A stretch of DNA of 64,000 bases from Stictocephala bisonia (GCA_035578905.1 JAQJVL010000161.1:1133020-1197019); one strand, 5' to 3'; shown: positions 56,001-63,903, counted from the first letter of the stretch. A program made the numbers and translations. The notes: generated by a model from the letters alone, not told the origin.

Positions 56001-59000
56001 TTGACCCTTCCACCCATCTATACACCTAAAAAGTATTGTTCATCATTACTCTGATGTTATTTAGGTTTTGCCAACCAAATATTCATTTTGCTAAGTAATT
56101 CAACATTATGAATGTACCTATGAGTATTTTTATCAATAAATGAACTTTAAAATCATTCATTTGTTTAGTTAAAATCTTAATTAAATGTACTTGTGGTATC
56201 AGGGTAATGAATTCAAATGAAAAAACACAAAATAAAGCAAGTGGTTGTCAAGTATAGAGGAAGATCTACGATCTTATTTTTTAACTTGAGAAGCTATCCA
56301 AGGTAGTCGAAAACAAAAAGTGGTGTTTTTATTTGAGTTAAATCTTTTAGACTTCAACTTGACAACTTGAGCCGTGGTACCAGTGGTGCAGTGCAGCTCT
56401 TATTCTTACATATGAGACCCTGACACAACATTGTGTATATTTTAAGGCGAATATGTGTATAATTACTGTACATGTATCCATACACCTTGTGGAGGGGCAA
56501 TAACATGTGTAGTATGTGTATGGGTCGGTGGGAGGGTACATATGTATGGGGGGGGGTATTCTGCAGCCTACTCTCGGGTCAAAAAGTATAAATACTCGAG
56601 TTTGAGCGTTTACTGCATTGTAACCAGTGCACCTCAAAACATGAAAGTTACATCAACATTTCACAAATTTATTTATGCGTATTTAAATTTAATTTAAACA
56701 TTTTTAATGAGATTTTTATTTATCCTTAAAACACTTTGAGTGAAAAAAGTACCTGTTTTTTGGCGTTTTTAAAACAACGCCTGACTTAAAAAATTGTTAA
56801 TATGAAAACTACTAGTCCAATCGTTATGAAAATTTAACAGCTTGTAGACCATATATTTTTACATCTAATTTGTTTATCCCAGAAGTTTTACTCAATTAAA
56901 AAATAAGTTGTTGTAAATTTTGTAAAATTATTTTATTTTTTGATTGGTTGAAGGTAGAAATGTAAATAAATGCTTTAAATGTAGGTCTTGATTCATACAA
57001 ACACAATACTAAACCATAAATTAGATACGAGGTATTGAAAAATTAAACTTAGGTGTAATTGAAGCGGTGCCGAGATGCAGTGATGTGTGAAATCGGTACC
57101 GCTATGCAGGTAAAATTACCGGCCGCAACTGGTTTTCGAGGGCCAGGGGCTGCGGGTGCTAGTGGAGGTGAGTCATAGGCCGATCACCCTTGGTTGAGAC
57201 ATACTTACCCCAAACAATATGTGGCATACTTTTGAGGAAATGGACCTATTTATTACTCATCAAGTTTGGACTCAGTTTAACTCGTTCTGTCTGTGTTGTT
57301 CTCTGTGTTCACATCAGTCAAGATGCCGAGAGGAGCTCAACTATCTGATGGTGAAATCGTGATGATTGTTAGTGCCATATGTTTTTTCATGAGTGAAGCT
57401 ACTAAGAGTAATGAAAAGCCTTACCCAGTTTACCAGAAAGTTTCGGAGTGCATCGGAAAGTCGATATCAACGGTGAAGAGGTGCGGCGCTTCTGTGAAGG
57501 AAAATCTCTTGATTTTCCTTCACTCTGGATGATAATGGTGAACCTCTTGGATGATAATGGTGGATCCTACCTCTTGGATGATAATGGTGAACCAAGTATG
57601 AAGCATTGTGTACGGACGGGCTGACCAAGCATCAGGGCCGCCCAGAGACTTTTTGTGGCCCCGGGGCAGAGTTTACCATGTGGCCCCTTCCTTCACTTCA
57701 AAATAAATTTAATTACTCTGATTGTCAAATATACTATAATTGATATTTTACTTTTAGCATATTCTACGATATTCTTACCATCTCTTTTGTTTTACTATTG
57801 TAATTAAGATTCTTGTTCTTGGACGTTTTCTCAGGGCTAGCTGTGAAGCTCTGGTAAGTTTTTCTCTAATTGTCATATACTTTTTAAACATTTCCTTAAG
57901 TATTACCGCTACAATAACATCAATCTCTTATAATAAAACTGCTATTCTTTAATATTAAATAAATAATAACGAACCAAGCAATGCCACAATCAGTTGCATA
58001 GGCAGTTGCATAGTTGGGCGCAGCAGCTCTACGATTGCCAGTTGAGGAGCAATCCTCGCCAATGATATTAGCTGTGGGTGAGGGAGGGAGGGGCCAATAA
58101 ATTTGTAAATGCCACTTGGCTTCGATAGCCAAAGAGCAAGTGGCCGAATGTTCACGAAGTAAAATAATTTGGCAAGCGCGAACATCTAGGGCTTTAAAAA
58201 CAGTCAACTGAGAGTTGAGGTTATGTTATTGTTTTCAAAACGGGTTGTAGACCACTGGCTACGTAGCTTATTGATGTTGGACATTTTAACATCTAGTTTA
58301 TATTCGTGATTTTAGTTTGTCTTTGGGCTAAACTTTAAAACTATTCAATTTTTATTTCACAGGCATAAAAGGCATTTTGTACCAACTCAATTTTCTCAGC
58401 ATAAAACATAGTAAAATTTATCTCTGTCAAATTGGATACTATATCATTGATGTACATCACAGTCTACACGTCCGTACAGTGACAGTGGTATTGACACACC
58501 CACACACCCATTCACGAACAGTGGTATTGACCCTCCCACTCATCAATACACGTACAGTGATTCGATCTTAGTTAATTTCACTTATCACGCAACAAACAAT
58601 AAATAAATACTGTATTAATGATTGTCAAAAATATAAATGGCTTACTCGTTTATCAGTGACAGTAAAAAATTATGAAAACTATTTTGATTGGTTGTAGATT
58701 TGTTATGTTAATAAATGACAACATTAATCAATTATGCTATTTGTTTGGGAACAACCTGTACGTGGGCATAATTGGTTTTTAATCAAGAGCTACCCTACTG
58801 AATATGTTGAGAATACACCCCTGTTCCTGTTACAGTTTCAGGGTAAATTAAACCAGACAATAAAAGAGTTACAAGTTAAATGTCACAAAATAAATATTAT
58901 TCAAAAGGAGTTGTACAATCTGAACAATGATGAAGCTGTTTTATCTATTAACGGTATACTTAAGAGCTCCACTTTTCATTAAGACCTATGTCACAATATA

Positions 59001-62000
59001 TTGGTAAAATGTCTTTACGAACATCCATGTCATAGTAACTAGTAAATTTAAAATGTCAAAGGCAACATTACAGTAGAGAGAAAGTAAAAAAAATTGCATG
59101 TATAGTAAACTCTGGTTAACCGGTTAAATATGATGGAAGATGAATCCGGATAGTACAGAACGTAACAAAATTATAATTTTTAGACAAGATTATGCCACGC
59201 AATTCCTCCCGCGATAGCGTAGGGCAAGTTGAATGTAATGCATCATACAACATATTGTTGCACATCCGGTAAGCAAGTGGTGATGTTGTATGCATATTTA
59301 CCAGATTTAAGTACTTAGAAATCTACTGTAATTTAGTGGTTTCATCGTTAATTTATTCTTTTTATACTGTAAAAATATATAATTTACTTTGCAGTATATT
59401 ACAATACTATACTGAAACATTTATAGTATATTTTTATTGATTTCAATAAAACGTTACCATAAATTTACTGGGCCTAAACTTTAGCTTTTTGTTCTCTCAA
59501 AATCTTTAAATGGAATATGAATCATAGCAGAATTATGGCTTTTAAATTCACTAGAATTACAATTCCATTGTTATTAATAGAACTTTTGCTAGGTAATCCA
59601 AAGAAGCATTGATATTACATTCTACCTAAAAATACACATCAAAAATATTTTTTTATGGACGCAGAACAAACAGATAATGATTACATGTCCCCGATTACCC
59701 TTTCTTGACTTAATTGCTTTTAGCCTACGTGTACACTGGTATTTTTGTGAGCGGGTTTTTGGGTGCAAACACAGTTATATTGAATACGACTAACTTAAAT
59801 TAAGTGCATTATTGTACGAATGTAGCTATTCAGTGCCGGTTGAATTTCTGCCAAAATTCATGATTATCTTTAAAATTGTTCTTAGTGATTTATAAGAATC
59901 AAATCATTTTTGCGAAATAGTGAAATTGACCGCTATTTTGAAAATGAGTGGGAAGGGGAAAGGTGAGGTGTCTAGTGACACGATATTTCTGAACTAAATG
60001 AACCCCCGAAACGAAGATAAGAACCCCCCAACCTTCAAAACTACGGATCTAAAAAACTATCATAAAAACAATATTGTCTAAAAAAAAACTAAAAATTAGG
60101 CCTATGTATAATAATTAAATTTAACTATGTTGTGTATTTAGATATTAATTTATAACGTTAAATAAGCTTTAAAATGATATATAATATGTACTATTTATGT
60201 TCAAAACTACGTTTTAAAAAACACGATTACGGAAACGTGATCCAAGCGGTGGGGCGGCCAGAAATAATACTGCCCAGCAGCGTCATGGTCGCGTGGCGGG
60301 AATTTAAACGGGAGAGGGTTAATTGATAATTATAGTAGTTTACTAGGAAATCCAAAAGAACGCATTAAATTACATAAATATCACTCTATAAAATACAACA
60401 ATAACAAAATATTTTTTTACTGGACGACAGTAAACAAACAGACTAATGATTGACGATGTCCCCGATCTACCCTTCATGACAATTAATTGAACTCTTCCAG
60501 CCACGTTGTTACAACATTGTATATTTTACGTGCGGGTTTTTTGGGTGCAAAACACAGTTAATATTGAAATACGACTAATATTTCTTAAATTAAGTGCATA
60601 AATTGAAAAATTAGCTAATCAGTGCCGGGAAAGAGTGCCACGTTACGTTCAAACGGAGTGCCGCCACCTACTACCAGCTTTGAAACCAAGTTTGTAAGAA
60701 CCTTTTCTCGTAAAGACTTTTTGACCTTTTTAAAATGACAGATTTAAAATGTTTTTACTGTAATTTTGTTTGCTTATTTAATTGTGTTGTTCTTAGGCTT
60801 CCACTTTTTTTATTACAATTTATTAATTTGCATACTTTAGGCCGCAGGTTACTGATCACTCGTTTTCACATTATATAGATCTATTATTTTGCTACGATGA
60901 GTCAAGCAAATGAAGATGAGAAACACTAAATCAAGATTAATTAACTACATAAACAGAATTTGTTAAAAATACAAAATAAGGATAAAACCTTAATCAACAA
61001 ACCACTACAAATACAAATCAATTCGCAATTGCTGTATTATTTTAAGTTTATAATGGTAATATATCATAACTATTGGTTTTGTAAGGATAATAACGTGACC
61101 AAGCGATTGATTTTCCTACCACAAAAAGCCAAGATAGAGTTGAATTTAGGACAAGTATAACAATTTTGTTTGAAGTAGTATATTCTTTTGAAATTAAAGT
61201 TAAAAAATAAAACATACAGAAACGTTCTTGTCCACCTTGTATTAAACACGTCCAAAAACAAAGTTTTGTGTAATACAAATGTAAAGTTAGTGGGTCTTTT
61301 GACAGGTTTTATATAAATAGTGTACGAAAACAGAACATCTCATAGAGGTGGCCCACTGTCCACACCACTCAAGTATATTTATATGTTCGCAAACTGGAAT
61401 TTATATTTTGGTGTGTTCACAAGGTGGACGACTTTACACTTGTTCGCAAACAAGACAACTGGCGAGGAGTACAGTTGCAGTCACACACCAACCAGAGCGT
61501 ATGCTGTCACACCACTATGTCGACCGCTGACAAACTTCAAAGACCAGTGTACAACTTGCTCCAAAAGGCTCCTTAGTTGCTGTAAAACCAATGGTTTAGT
61601 TTAAACGTTTTAAAACTAAAACTGGAAGTCTTATCTGGCCTAATATCACTTTTGATATTTTGATACAGGCCTGAATCGTTTCTTATCTAGTAGCTTATTA
61701 AGTATTTTCTTTTTTGTTGCATGAAATGTGGCCCCCCCTGTGAACTAAGTCTGTGTGGCCCCGGGGCAATTTGCCCCTTTCGCCCCCTCCCCCTCTGGGC
61801 AGCCCTGCCAAGCATCAAGCTGGACGATTTCACTCTTGTAGTCTTGTAGTAATAAGGCGAACCATTTTTGATTTTTACCTAAATAAGACCTACTCTACAA
61901 TCAGTAACTTAAATATGAATTAGTCCAGACCTTGACAGATTTTCCAAAGATGTAAAAAAATACTCTTACGAAAATTGTACAAAAATTAGGATTTTCTTTC

Positions 62001-63903
62001 AAGAAACTGAGTAAAAAACCGATCTTAATGGAGTCGACAGCTATCGCTGTTTCACGTCATGCATATTTAAGATTAATTTAAGGACCTAAGATCAAAAGGT
62101 TACAAACTCTTTTTCACGGACGAAACTTGGTGTGGACAAAACCATACGATGTCTTACGGTTGGGTAGAGAACGTTTTAACATCATTGAAAAATAACTTCA
62201 ACAATTACGACCAGTGCAGAGGATGTATTCAGCAAATCTACGGTTGGAGAGGAGGCTTCAAGACACCATCAGGAGCAGGGGAAAGAATAATAATATTGCA
62301 CATTGGCAGTGAAATGACAGCTCTACAGATTACTCATCAGACAATGGCTTCTCAGACTAATCTTTAATACGGTACAAACCAGATTAATTTTGTAAATATA
62401 AATATTGTAAATAGTTAACATTTTTGAAGATATTGTAAATAATTTTGTACATATTTGACAACGGCTTTACAGCAAGCAAAGCATTTTTAAACCTGACATT
62501 GATGTTCCAAAGCCCTCATGAGAAAAGGCGATGAGAAATGCAAATAAATATACGCAGTATAGAATTAAATGCTGTATAGTGTATATAATGTGCCACATTT
62601 GTTTGGGGTAAGTATGACACAACCAAGGGTGAACGGCCTCTGACTCACCTCCAATAGCGCGCCCGCAGCCCCTCGAAAACCTGTTGCGGCCAGGAATTTT
62701 CCCTGCATAGCGGTACCGATTTCACACATCACTGCATCTCGGCACCGATTCAATTACACCTAAGTTTAATTTTTTTAATACCTCGTATCTAATTTATGGT
62801 TTAGTATTGTGTTTGTATGAATCAAGACCTACATTTAAAGCATTTATTTACATTTCTACCTTCAACCAATCAAAAAATAAAATAATTTTACAAAATTTAC
62901 AACAACCTTTTTTTTAATTGAGTAAAAATTCTGGGATGAACAAATTAGATGTAAAAATATATGGTCTACAAGCTGTTAAATTTTCATAAGGATTGGACTA
63001 GTAGTTTTCATATTAAAAATTTTTTAAGTCAGGCGTTGTCTTAAAAACGCCAAAAAACAGGTACTTTTCTCACTCAAACCGTTTTAAGGATAAATAAAAA
63101 TCTCATTAAAAATTTTTAAATTAAACGTAAATACGCATTAATAAATTTGTGATATGTTGATGCAACTTTCATGTTTTAAGGTGCACTGATTACAACGCAG
63201 TAAACACTCAAACTCAAGTATCTATACTTTTTCACCCGAGAGTAGTGAGAACTTTCACATTTTCAGGCTGTCACCATGTTGGATTCATATCCCATAAGAG
63301 CAATGTTAAATGCAGAACAGCACTCTGATTTAATCATGTATTGGAAAATTATAGTTTTAAAATTGTTTGAAAGTGTAAAAGTTCAAAAAATTTAATATGT
63401 CCACATTTTAAATTTTGATTGTTCTTCGTATTTTTATAAAAATAAAACACTAATACACAAAAACTCGCTATTTTAAATTCATCATGAATCATTATTTTTG
63501 TAAATTAAAAAGTGGATCCACCAGTAACTTTTACTCTTTCAAACGATGTAAAATTTACAATTTTCCAACAAATCGCCACATTCCTGTACCGCATTTAACA
63601 TTGGTGTCATATTCTATTTAGGTATTAATTGTTAAAACATTACACAATAATCTAAATTTAATTTATAAATTTTATAATATAAAAAGAATTTTATAAATTT
63701 TAAAATTATGGCTTAAAATAATACTTCACAACTTACCTGCTGAAAGGACGCATTTTTAGAGCTTTTATAAATTCATCATCATAATTCAACACTTTTAGCT
63801 TGTCCATTAGATCATCCATTAACATGAACGGCTGGTACTCCTGTGATGGATCTGAAGGATCATCAACCACTGACCCCCGTGATGATAATTGGTCTACAGC
63901 CAT
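35614..63903 (-). CDS. Intraflagellar transport protein 57 (IFT57), complete coding region, 8 exons
   Basis: Subunit of the IFT-B complex that carries cargo along axonemes. In insects this is needed in ciliated sensory neurons and possibly sperm. Coding exons from the start are 63737-63903, 55369-55531, 48860-48978, 41968-42133, 40788-40902, 38450-38646, 37897-38041 and 35614-35768. They total 1227 bp (408 aa plus stop), all with AG/GT sites and matching phases; human IFT57 is slightly longer. The N-terminal half (aa 1-150) has the family strings TNPGEQFFLFTSLAAWL, GRPFEQPQEYDDPNSTI and NCLADKAMEHVKFVW (CH-like domain). Aa 150-205 are acidic linker. Aa 215-400 are coiled-coil-like, with DWRAHIEQM, SRDKFLNSQLEPLL, YREVSGGVTERQ and MNVRIGVLE. 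The start ATG at 63903 is 6 bp inside an exon whose acceptor is TTTCATTTACTAG, so a 5' UTR exon lies outside the window. Introns reach 8.2 kb and hold most transposons of the window. Confidence 0.95.
35769..36359. other. IFT57 intron 7, right of the LINE fragment
   Basis: AT-rich. An open frame of 90 codons at 36025-36297 on the + strand is unrecognised and taken as chance. Confidence 0.5.
36360..37305 (+). mobile_element. Degenerate RNase H-type LINE fragment in IFT57 intron 7
   Basis: LSPFLWNLLVDDLLTALNKPG (split by shifts) at 36378-36440, then EGLSVHPSKTVMVPFTNKR, VRNLGVWLDDKLT, RPMVVYGAIIWWPKV and, at 37240-37300, TWYTDGS followed by a stop and GSGYGAYGAR, the start of an RNase H domain. 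The motif order matches the element at 53093-54983, and it supplies the YTDGS segment that element has lost. Both ends are truncated and many stops are present. Confidence 0.85.
37505..37560. repeat. Short palindrome at the edge of repeat G
   Basis: AAAGACGTCAGGTGACGTCTTT near 37519-37540 is a near-perfect palindrome just left of repeat G. Confidence 0.7.
37560..37735. repeat. Dispersed repeat G, copy 2
   Basis: Counterpart of 21646-21835. It ends 160 bp before IFT57 exon 7. Confidence 0.8.
37897..38041 (-). CDS. IFT57 coding exon 7
   Basis: Acceptor TTTTATTTTAAG, donor GGAT/GTAAGT. It encodes DELAKISEQYREVSGGVTER, QKTLARLTDQLEAVKQEME and ERGSSMTDG. A heptad-like coiled coil with the family motif YREVSGGV. 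Confidence 0.94.
38042..38449. other. IFT57 intron 6
   Basis: AT-rich, nothing recognised. Confidence 0.6.
38450..38646 (-). CDS. IFT57 coding exon 6
   Basis: Acceptor TGTTGTCTACAG, donor GTACAA/GTATGT. It encodes DSRDWRAHIEQMKQHRAG, LARLAADVTSSLNKIHSRDK and FLNSQLEPLLYQYRTVQ. This is the most conserved part of the IFT57 coiled-coil half and gives the clearest identification. Confidence 0.96.
38943..39165. repeat. Dispersed repeat I, copies 2 and 3 in tandem
   Basis: Two diverged ~110-bp copies back to back (38943-39055, 39060-39165), each with TAAGACAC.GAT, ATATGGG..AATATGAGGGA and AGTCATTGTT.CTA. A third copy lies at 30408-30516. Confidence 0.78.
39389..40528. repeat. Composite tandem array with 120-, 106- and 67-bp units
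   Basis: Units begin at ATTGAGTG at 39389, 39509, 39615, 39721, 39841, 39961 and 40081, with spacings 120, 106, 106, 120, 120 and 120. Then five 67-bp units start at GATCATAG at 40196, 40263, 40330, 40397 and 40464. The 106-bp form lacks a 14-bp block (AACACTTTGTCCTC). The 67-bp form lacks that and a further 39 bp. It sits in IFT57 intron 5. Confidence 0.96.
40788..40902 (-). CDS. IFT57 coding exon 5
   Basis: Acceptor TTTCTATTTAG, donor TCTG/GTGAGT. It encodes SLLESQKQEDILESNIDTEE, WRLEIERVLPMLKVTIKS. WRLEIERVLPMLKV is a recognisable family motif opening the coiled-coil half. Confidence 0.93.
40903..41699. other. IFT57 intron 4, right part
   Basis: AT-rich, nothing recognised. Confidence 0.5.
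41700..41865. repeat. Dispersed repeat H, copy 2
   Basis: Counterpart of 22886-23052. Ends about 100 bp before exon 4. Confidence 0.6.
41968..42133 (-). CDS. IFT57 coding exon 4 (acidic linker)
   Basis: Acceptor AATATTTTTAG, donor AATAAG/GTAAGA. It encodes KPKPPPEVEVEEQSIDDEAE, LLLEKIEEEMAAEDSEEDE and DNLLHIDDLQNITNINK. The highly acidic, low-complexity linker between the globular and coiled-coil halves is a known property of the family. Coding is supported by phase continuity on both sides. Confidence 0.9.
42134..42579. other. IFT57 intron 3, left part
   Basis: AT-rich, nothing recognised. Confidence 0.5.
42580..42900. repeat. Dispersed repeat F, copy 2
   Basis: Counterpart of 10660-10950, same orientation. 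Confidence 0.7.
42901..44199. other. IFT57 intron 3, middle
   Basis: AT-rich. The phrases ATAAATTATGCCGTTACTCAC (near 43237) and ATAAATTATGCCTTTCCTCG / ATAAATTATGTCGTTCCTCAC (43633-43700) are related words in one orientation and may belong to an old element. An (AT)n microsatellite of about 48 bp lies at 43965-44012. Confidence 0.5.
43965..44012. repeat. (AT)n microsatellite
   Basis: Nearly pure alternation of T and A. Confidence 0.95.
44202..45734. mobile_element. Palindromic TA-flanked element with ~710-bp inverted arms (mariner-like deletion derivative)
   Basis: The ends CAGGGTGTTCAGTAAAACTG and the inverted copy at 45715-45734 are flanked by TA (44200-44201, 45735-45736). The left arm 44202-44914 and right arm 45030-45734 are almost perfect inverted copies. 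The 115-bp centre (44915-45029) holds the start of a transposase gene: ATG at 44934 giving MADNVINNFTNSEMV, a frameshift, then MHLIYGIAHCSSIQARHYEN. This resembles the N-terminal helix-turn-helix (DUF4817 type) of mariner-like transposases. Everything downstream of that gene start is gone, so the element is non-autonomous. It lies in IFT57 intron 3. Confidence 0.9.
46109..46324. repeat. Dispersed repeat J, copy 1
   Basis: CCGATTAAAATCAG(G/T)TTGTTCTCTTAGA occurs at 46109 and again 188 bp later at 46297. The text between (TCTGTACGTCTAC, TTTTAGAGGGC, GACTCTGAATCAGTGAAATAT, CTGGCTGTGC) recurs at 47268-47520. Confidence 0.75.
46325..46366 (+). mobile_element. SINE 3'-end fragment
   Basis: TGTCAACTGGCCCATGTCAA followed by CTGGCGAGTG matches the 3' body of the SINE at 32135-32310. 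A short internal repeat of TGTCAACTGG precedes it. Confidence 0.6.
46500..46585. repeat. AT-rich palindromic microsatellite
   Basis: TATATATATAAAGTATATAT followed by ACTTTATATATATATATAC is a self-complementary (TA)n/AAAGT mixture. Confidence 0.85.
46950..47266. repeat. CACCC/CAGTGGTATTGA minisatellite, locus 4 (largest)
   Basis: About nine units. The left half carries ACACGCACAGTGATATTGAC-like units. The right half carries a homogeneous 38-39-bp form, CCCACCCGCCCTTACATGTA then CAGAGGTATTAA. It is embedded between the two loci of repeat J. Confidence 0.9.
47268..47520. repeat. Dispersed repeat J, copy 2
   Basis: Counterpart of 46109-46324, with TCTGTAAGTCTACTGTTAGAG, GACTATGAATCAATAAAATAT, CTGGCTGTGCATG and CCGATTGAAAACAGTTTGTT in the same order. 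Confidence 0.75.
47521..48204. other. IFT57 intron 3, right part
   Basis: No gene. Phrases such as GTGTTAGTTTTCTGTAGAACCG and GCTGCCATCTTTGATTTAC suggest an old DNA element, without visible ends. Confidence 0.4.
48205..48675. repeat. Dispersed repeat E, copy 2 (probable Tc1-type non-autonomous element)
   Basis: Counterpart of 13320-13750. The right end TTTCCATATTTTTTTCCACA then CTGTATATA is preceded by an inverted copy of itself (GAAAAAAATATGGAAACGCT, 48543-48562). An AAAAAAATTTGGAAACGCTT word also lies near 48165. The CACACTGTA end is typical of Tc1/mariner-type termini. Confidence 0.75.
48860..48978 (-). CDS. IFT57 coding exon 3
   Basis: Acceptor ACTTATATTTTCAG, donor AACAA/GTAAGT. It encodes GITVDFAPNKLKQGYGRHAI, YILNCLADKAMEHVKFVWN. 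This is the end of the N-terminal CH-like domain; PNKLKQGYG and LNCLAD..M are family signatures. Confidence 0.95.
49175..51988 (+). mobile_element. Mariner-like element with ~650-bp TIRs, decayed transposase
   Basis: The ends CAGGGTGCCCCAAAAGTCGA and the inverted TCGACTTTTGGGACACCCTG are flanked by TA (49173-49174, 51989-51990). The inverted arms cover about 49175-49825 and 51340-51988, diverged by scattered substitutions. Between them lies one transposase gene in + orientation. The length (2814 bp) is well above a classic mariner because of the arms. It lies in IFT57 intron 2. The CAGGGTG end and transposase type tie it to the palindromic element at 44202-45734, though the arms themselves differ. 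Confidence 0.92.
50130..51204 (+). pseudogene. Mariner-like (DUF4817-type) transposase, disrupted
   Basis: The N-terminal part (50130-50483) gives FQRREFLYGLCNGNARAVAR and the DNA-binding region ending SLSVHRRLK. After a shift, FYPHIILEEHAF and the first catalytic Asp in WTDES (about 50610) follow. WAGIVKGKLVGPFELPGRVN and the second Asp in FQCDG (about 50880) come next, then IEWPPRSPG. The family has SPD at this point, so the third acidic residue is changed to Gly and a stop follows. At least three reading-frame breaks occur. It would catalyse cut-and-paste transposition if intact; this copy cannot. Confidence 0.88.
51991..53078. other. IFT57 intron 2, between two transposons
   Basis: AT-rich. 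An 86-bp sequence starting TTTATTACAGCTTTACAG is repeated twice in tandem at about 52213-52385. No gene. Confidence 0.6.
53156..53970 (-). pseudogene. LINE RNase H and C-terminal zinc-knuckle region
   Basis: From GVYTGDPRTNASVSLGAYG through FQAEVAAILHCAAQAIERG, SDSQAALGAL, WIPGHRGLEGNEQADALARE and the Cys/His motif to ECQEK. A frame change near 53285 leads to LFEGSPLGQLEITNLVKKLL and a stop near 53185. The SDSQ and GHRGLEGNEQAD catalytic boxes are intact, but the N-terminal YTDGS box with the first catalytic Asp is missing because of an internal deletion at about 53970. Confidence 0.88.
53965..54963 (-). pseudogene. LINE reverse transcriptase, N-truncated and deleted in the thumb
   Basis: Starts inside the RT domain (MKTMERLVEFHIREGALKD). 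Motifs in order: HAYLPGKSCESALHCLV, ALGAFLDIEGAFNNTSYQW (motif A, Asp present), GCPQGGVLSPLLWDLVVDDL, QGYADDLVLL (catalytic YADD intact), NPSKTVIVPFTRKR, KYLGVILDQKLTWNLHLD, RPQITYGALIWWPKV and SLQRLACMCMTGAFRSTPS. It is open throughout, so the insertion is young, but the joint with RNase H at LLKLD is a deletion that also shifts the frame. Confidence 0.92.
54998..55368. other. IFT57 intron 2, right end
   Basis: AT-rich, nothing recognised. Confidence 0.6.
55369..55531 (-). CDS. IFT57 coding exon 2
   Basis: Acceptor TTTGCCTTCTCCAG, donor GACCTT/GTAAGT. It encodes YYFAIQTNPGEQFFLFTSLA, AWLVRKVGRPFEQPQEYDD and PNSTIASVLDATRDL. This is the most diagnostic piece of the N-terminal domain (TNPGEQF, FEQPQEYDDPN). 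Confidence 0.97.
55962..56030. repeat. CACCC minisatellite, locus 5 (two degenerate units)
   Basis: TACAGTGCTAATGAGTCACC, CGCCCACTCTTACA and TTGACCCTTCCACCC follow the unit found elsewhere in the window. Confidence 0.65.
56460..56562. repeat. CACCC minisatellite, locus 6 (degenerate, mixed orientation)
   Basis: ACTGTACATGTATCCATACACC followed by GTGTATGGGTCGGTGGGAGGG and a run of nine G at 56550-56556. Directly left of the TIR element. Confidence 0.55.
57316..57624 (+). pseudogene. N-terminal part of the DDE transposase (left of the hAT-like insertion)
   Basis: ATG at about 57322 begins MPRGAQLSDGEIVMIVSAIC, FFMSEATKSNEKPY, and YQKVSECIGKSISTVKRC, a DNA-binding helix-turn-helix region like that of insect DDE transposases. 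The frame then breaks in a small duplicated stretch (TTGGATGATAATGGTGAACC, three near copies at 57530-57595). A perfect 13-bp-arm hairpin (GTGAAGGAAAATC..GATTTTCCTTCAC, 57494-57523) lies across the break. Confidence 0.75.
58471..58562. repeat. CACCC/CAGTGGTATTGA minisatellite, locus 7
   Basis: About three units: CGTACAGTGACAGTGGTATT, GACACACCCACACACCCATT, ACGAACAGTGGTATTGACCC, inside the hAT-like element. Confidence 0.85.
59105..59165. other. Pogo/Tigger-like end inside the hAT-like element
   Basis: TAGTAAACTCTGGTTAACCG and ATGAATCCGGATAGTACAGAAC resemble the terminal region of pogo/Tigger-type elements. The other end was not found. Confidence 0.3.
59640..59860. repeat. Internal direct repeat K, copy 1
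   Basis: Shared with 60410-60635: TGGACG.CAG..AACA, CAGA.TAATGATT, ATGTCCCCGAT, GGTTTTTGGGTGCAAA, CACAGTTA, TACGACTAA, CTTAAATTAAGTGCAT and TCAGTGCCGG. Confidence 0.82.
60410..60635. repeat. Internal direct repeat K, copy 2
   Basis: Diverged copy of 59640-59860, 770 bp downstream, within the hAT-like element. Confidence 0.82.
61808..62367 (+). pseudogene. Catalytic part of the DDE transposase (right of the hAT-like insertion)
   Basis: Across frame shifts it reads LDDF, VIRRTIFDFYLNKTYSTIS-like text, then SKGYKLFFTDETWCGQNHTM and SYGWVE at about 62093-62170, with the first catalytic Asp in TDETW. Next come the Gly-rich GGFKTPSGAGERIIILHIGS and a stop at 62367. The later acidic residues are not present in the visible frame, so the domain is truncated. 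TDETW..H....W and SG.G.R.I..H.GSE are typical of IS630/Tc1-type transposases common in insects. Confidence 0.75.
63245..63736. other. IFT57 intron 1, left end
   Basis: AT-rich, nothing recognised. Confidence 0.6.
63737..63903 (-). CDS. IFT57 coding exon 1 (start codon)
   Basis: Begins MAVDQLSSRGSVVDDPSDPS, then YQPFMLMDDLMDKLKVLNYD and DEFIKALKMRPFSR. Donor CAGCAG/GTAAGT. MDDLMDKLK.L.YD.EF is the family N-terminus. The exon itself starts at 63909 after TTTCATTTACTAG, so the first six bases are 5' UTR. There is no upstream in-frame ATG in the exon, which fixes the start. Confidence 0.92.

Larger units (their letters stand above)
57633..61807. mobile_element. hAT-like element nested in the TIR transposon, 8-bp TSD
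   Basis: CCAAGCAT at 57625-57632 is repeated exactly at 61808-61815. The ends are CAGGGCCGCCCAGAGACTTT and, inverted, CAGGGCTGCCCAGAGGGGGA. Both continue into a shared TGGCCCCGGGGCA block. An 8-bp duplication and CAGGG ends are hAT hallmarks. No hAT transposase was recognised in its 4175 bp, so it is probably non-autonomous or internally replaced. It carries a minisatellite locus and a pair of internal direct repeats. Confidence 0.85.
56571..63242 (+). mobile_element. IS630/Tc1-like TIR transposon with ~655-bp arms, split by a hAT-like element
   Basis: The ends CTCTCGGGT..AAAAAGTATA and the inverted copy (TATACTTTTTCACCCGAGAG) are flanked by TA (56569-56570, 63243-63244). The left arm is about 56571-57226 and the right arm about 62589-63242. 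Without the 4175-bp nested element and one 8-bp duplication the transposon would be about 2.49 kb. The interior encodes one DDE transposase in + orientation, now broken. It occupies most of IFT57 intron 1. Confidence 0.9.

Noticed and set aside
57920..58207. 95-codon frame on the - strand inside the hAT-like element as hAT transposase
   Set aside because: None of the hAT motifs (BED finger, C-terminal dimerisation region) can be seen, and the frame is short.
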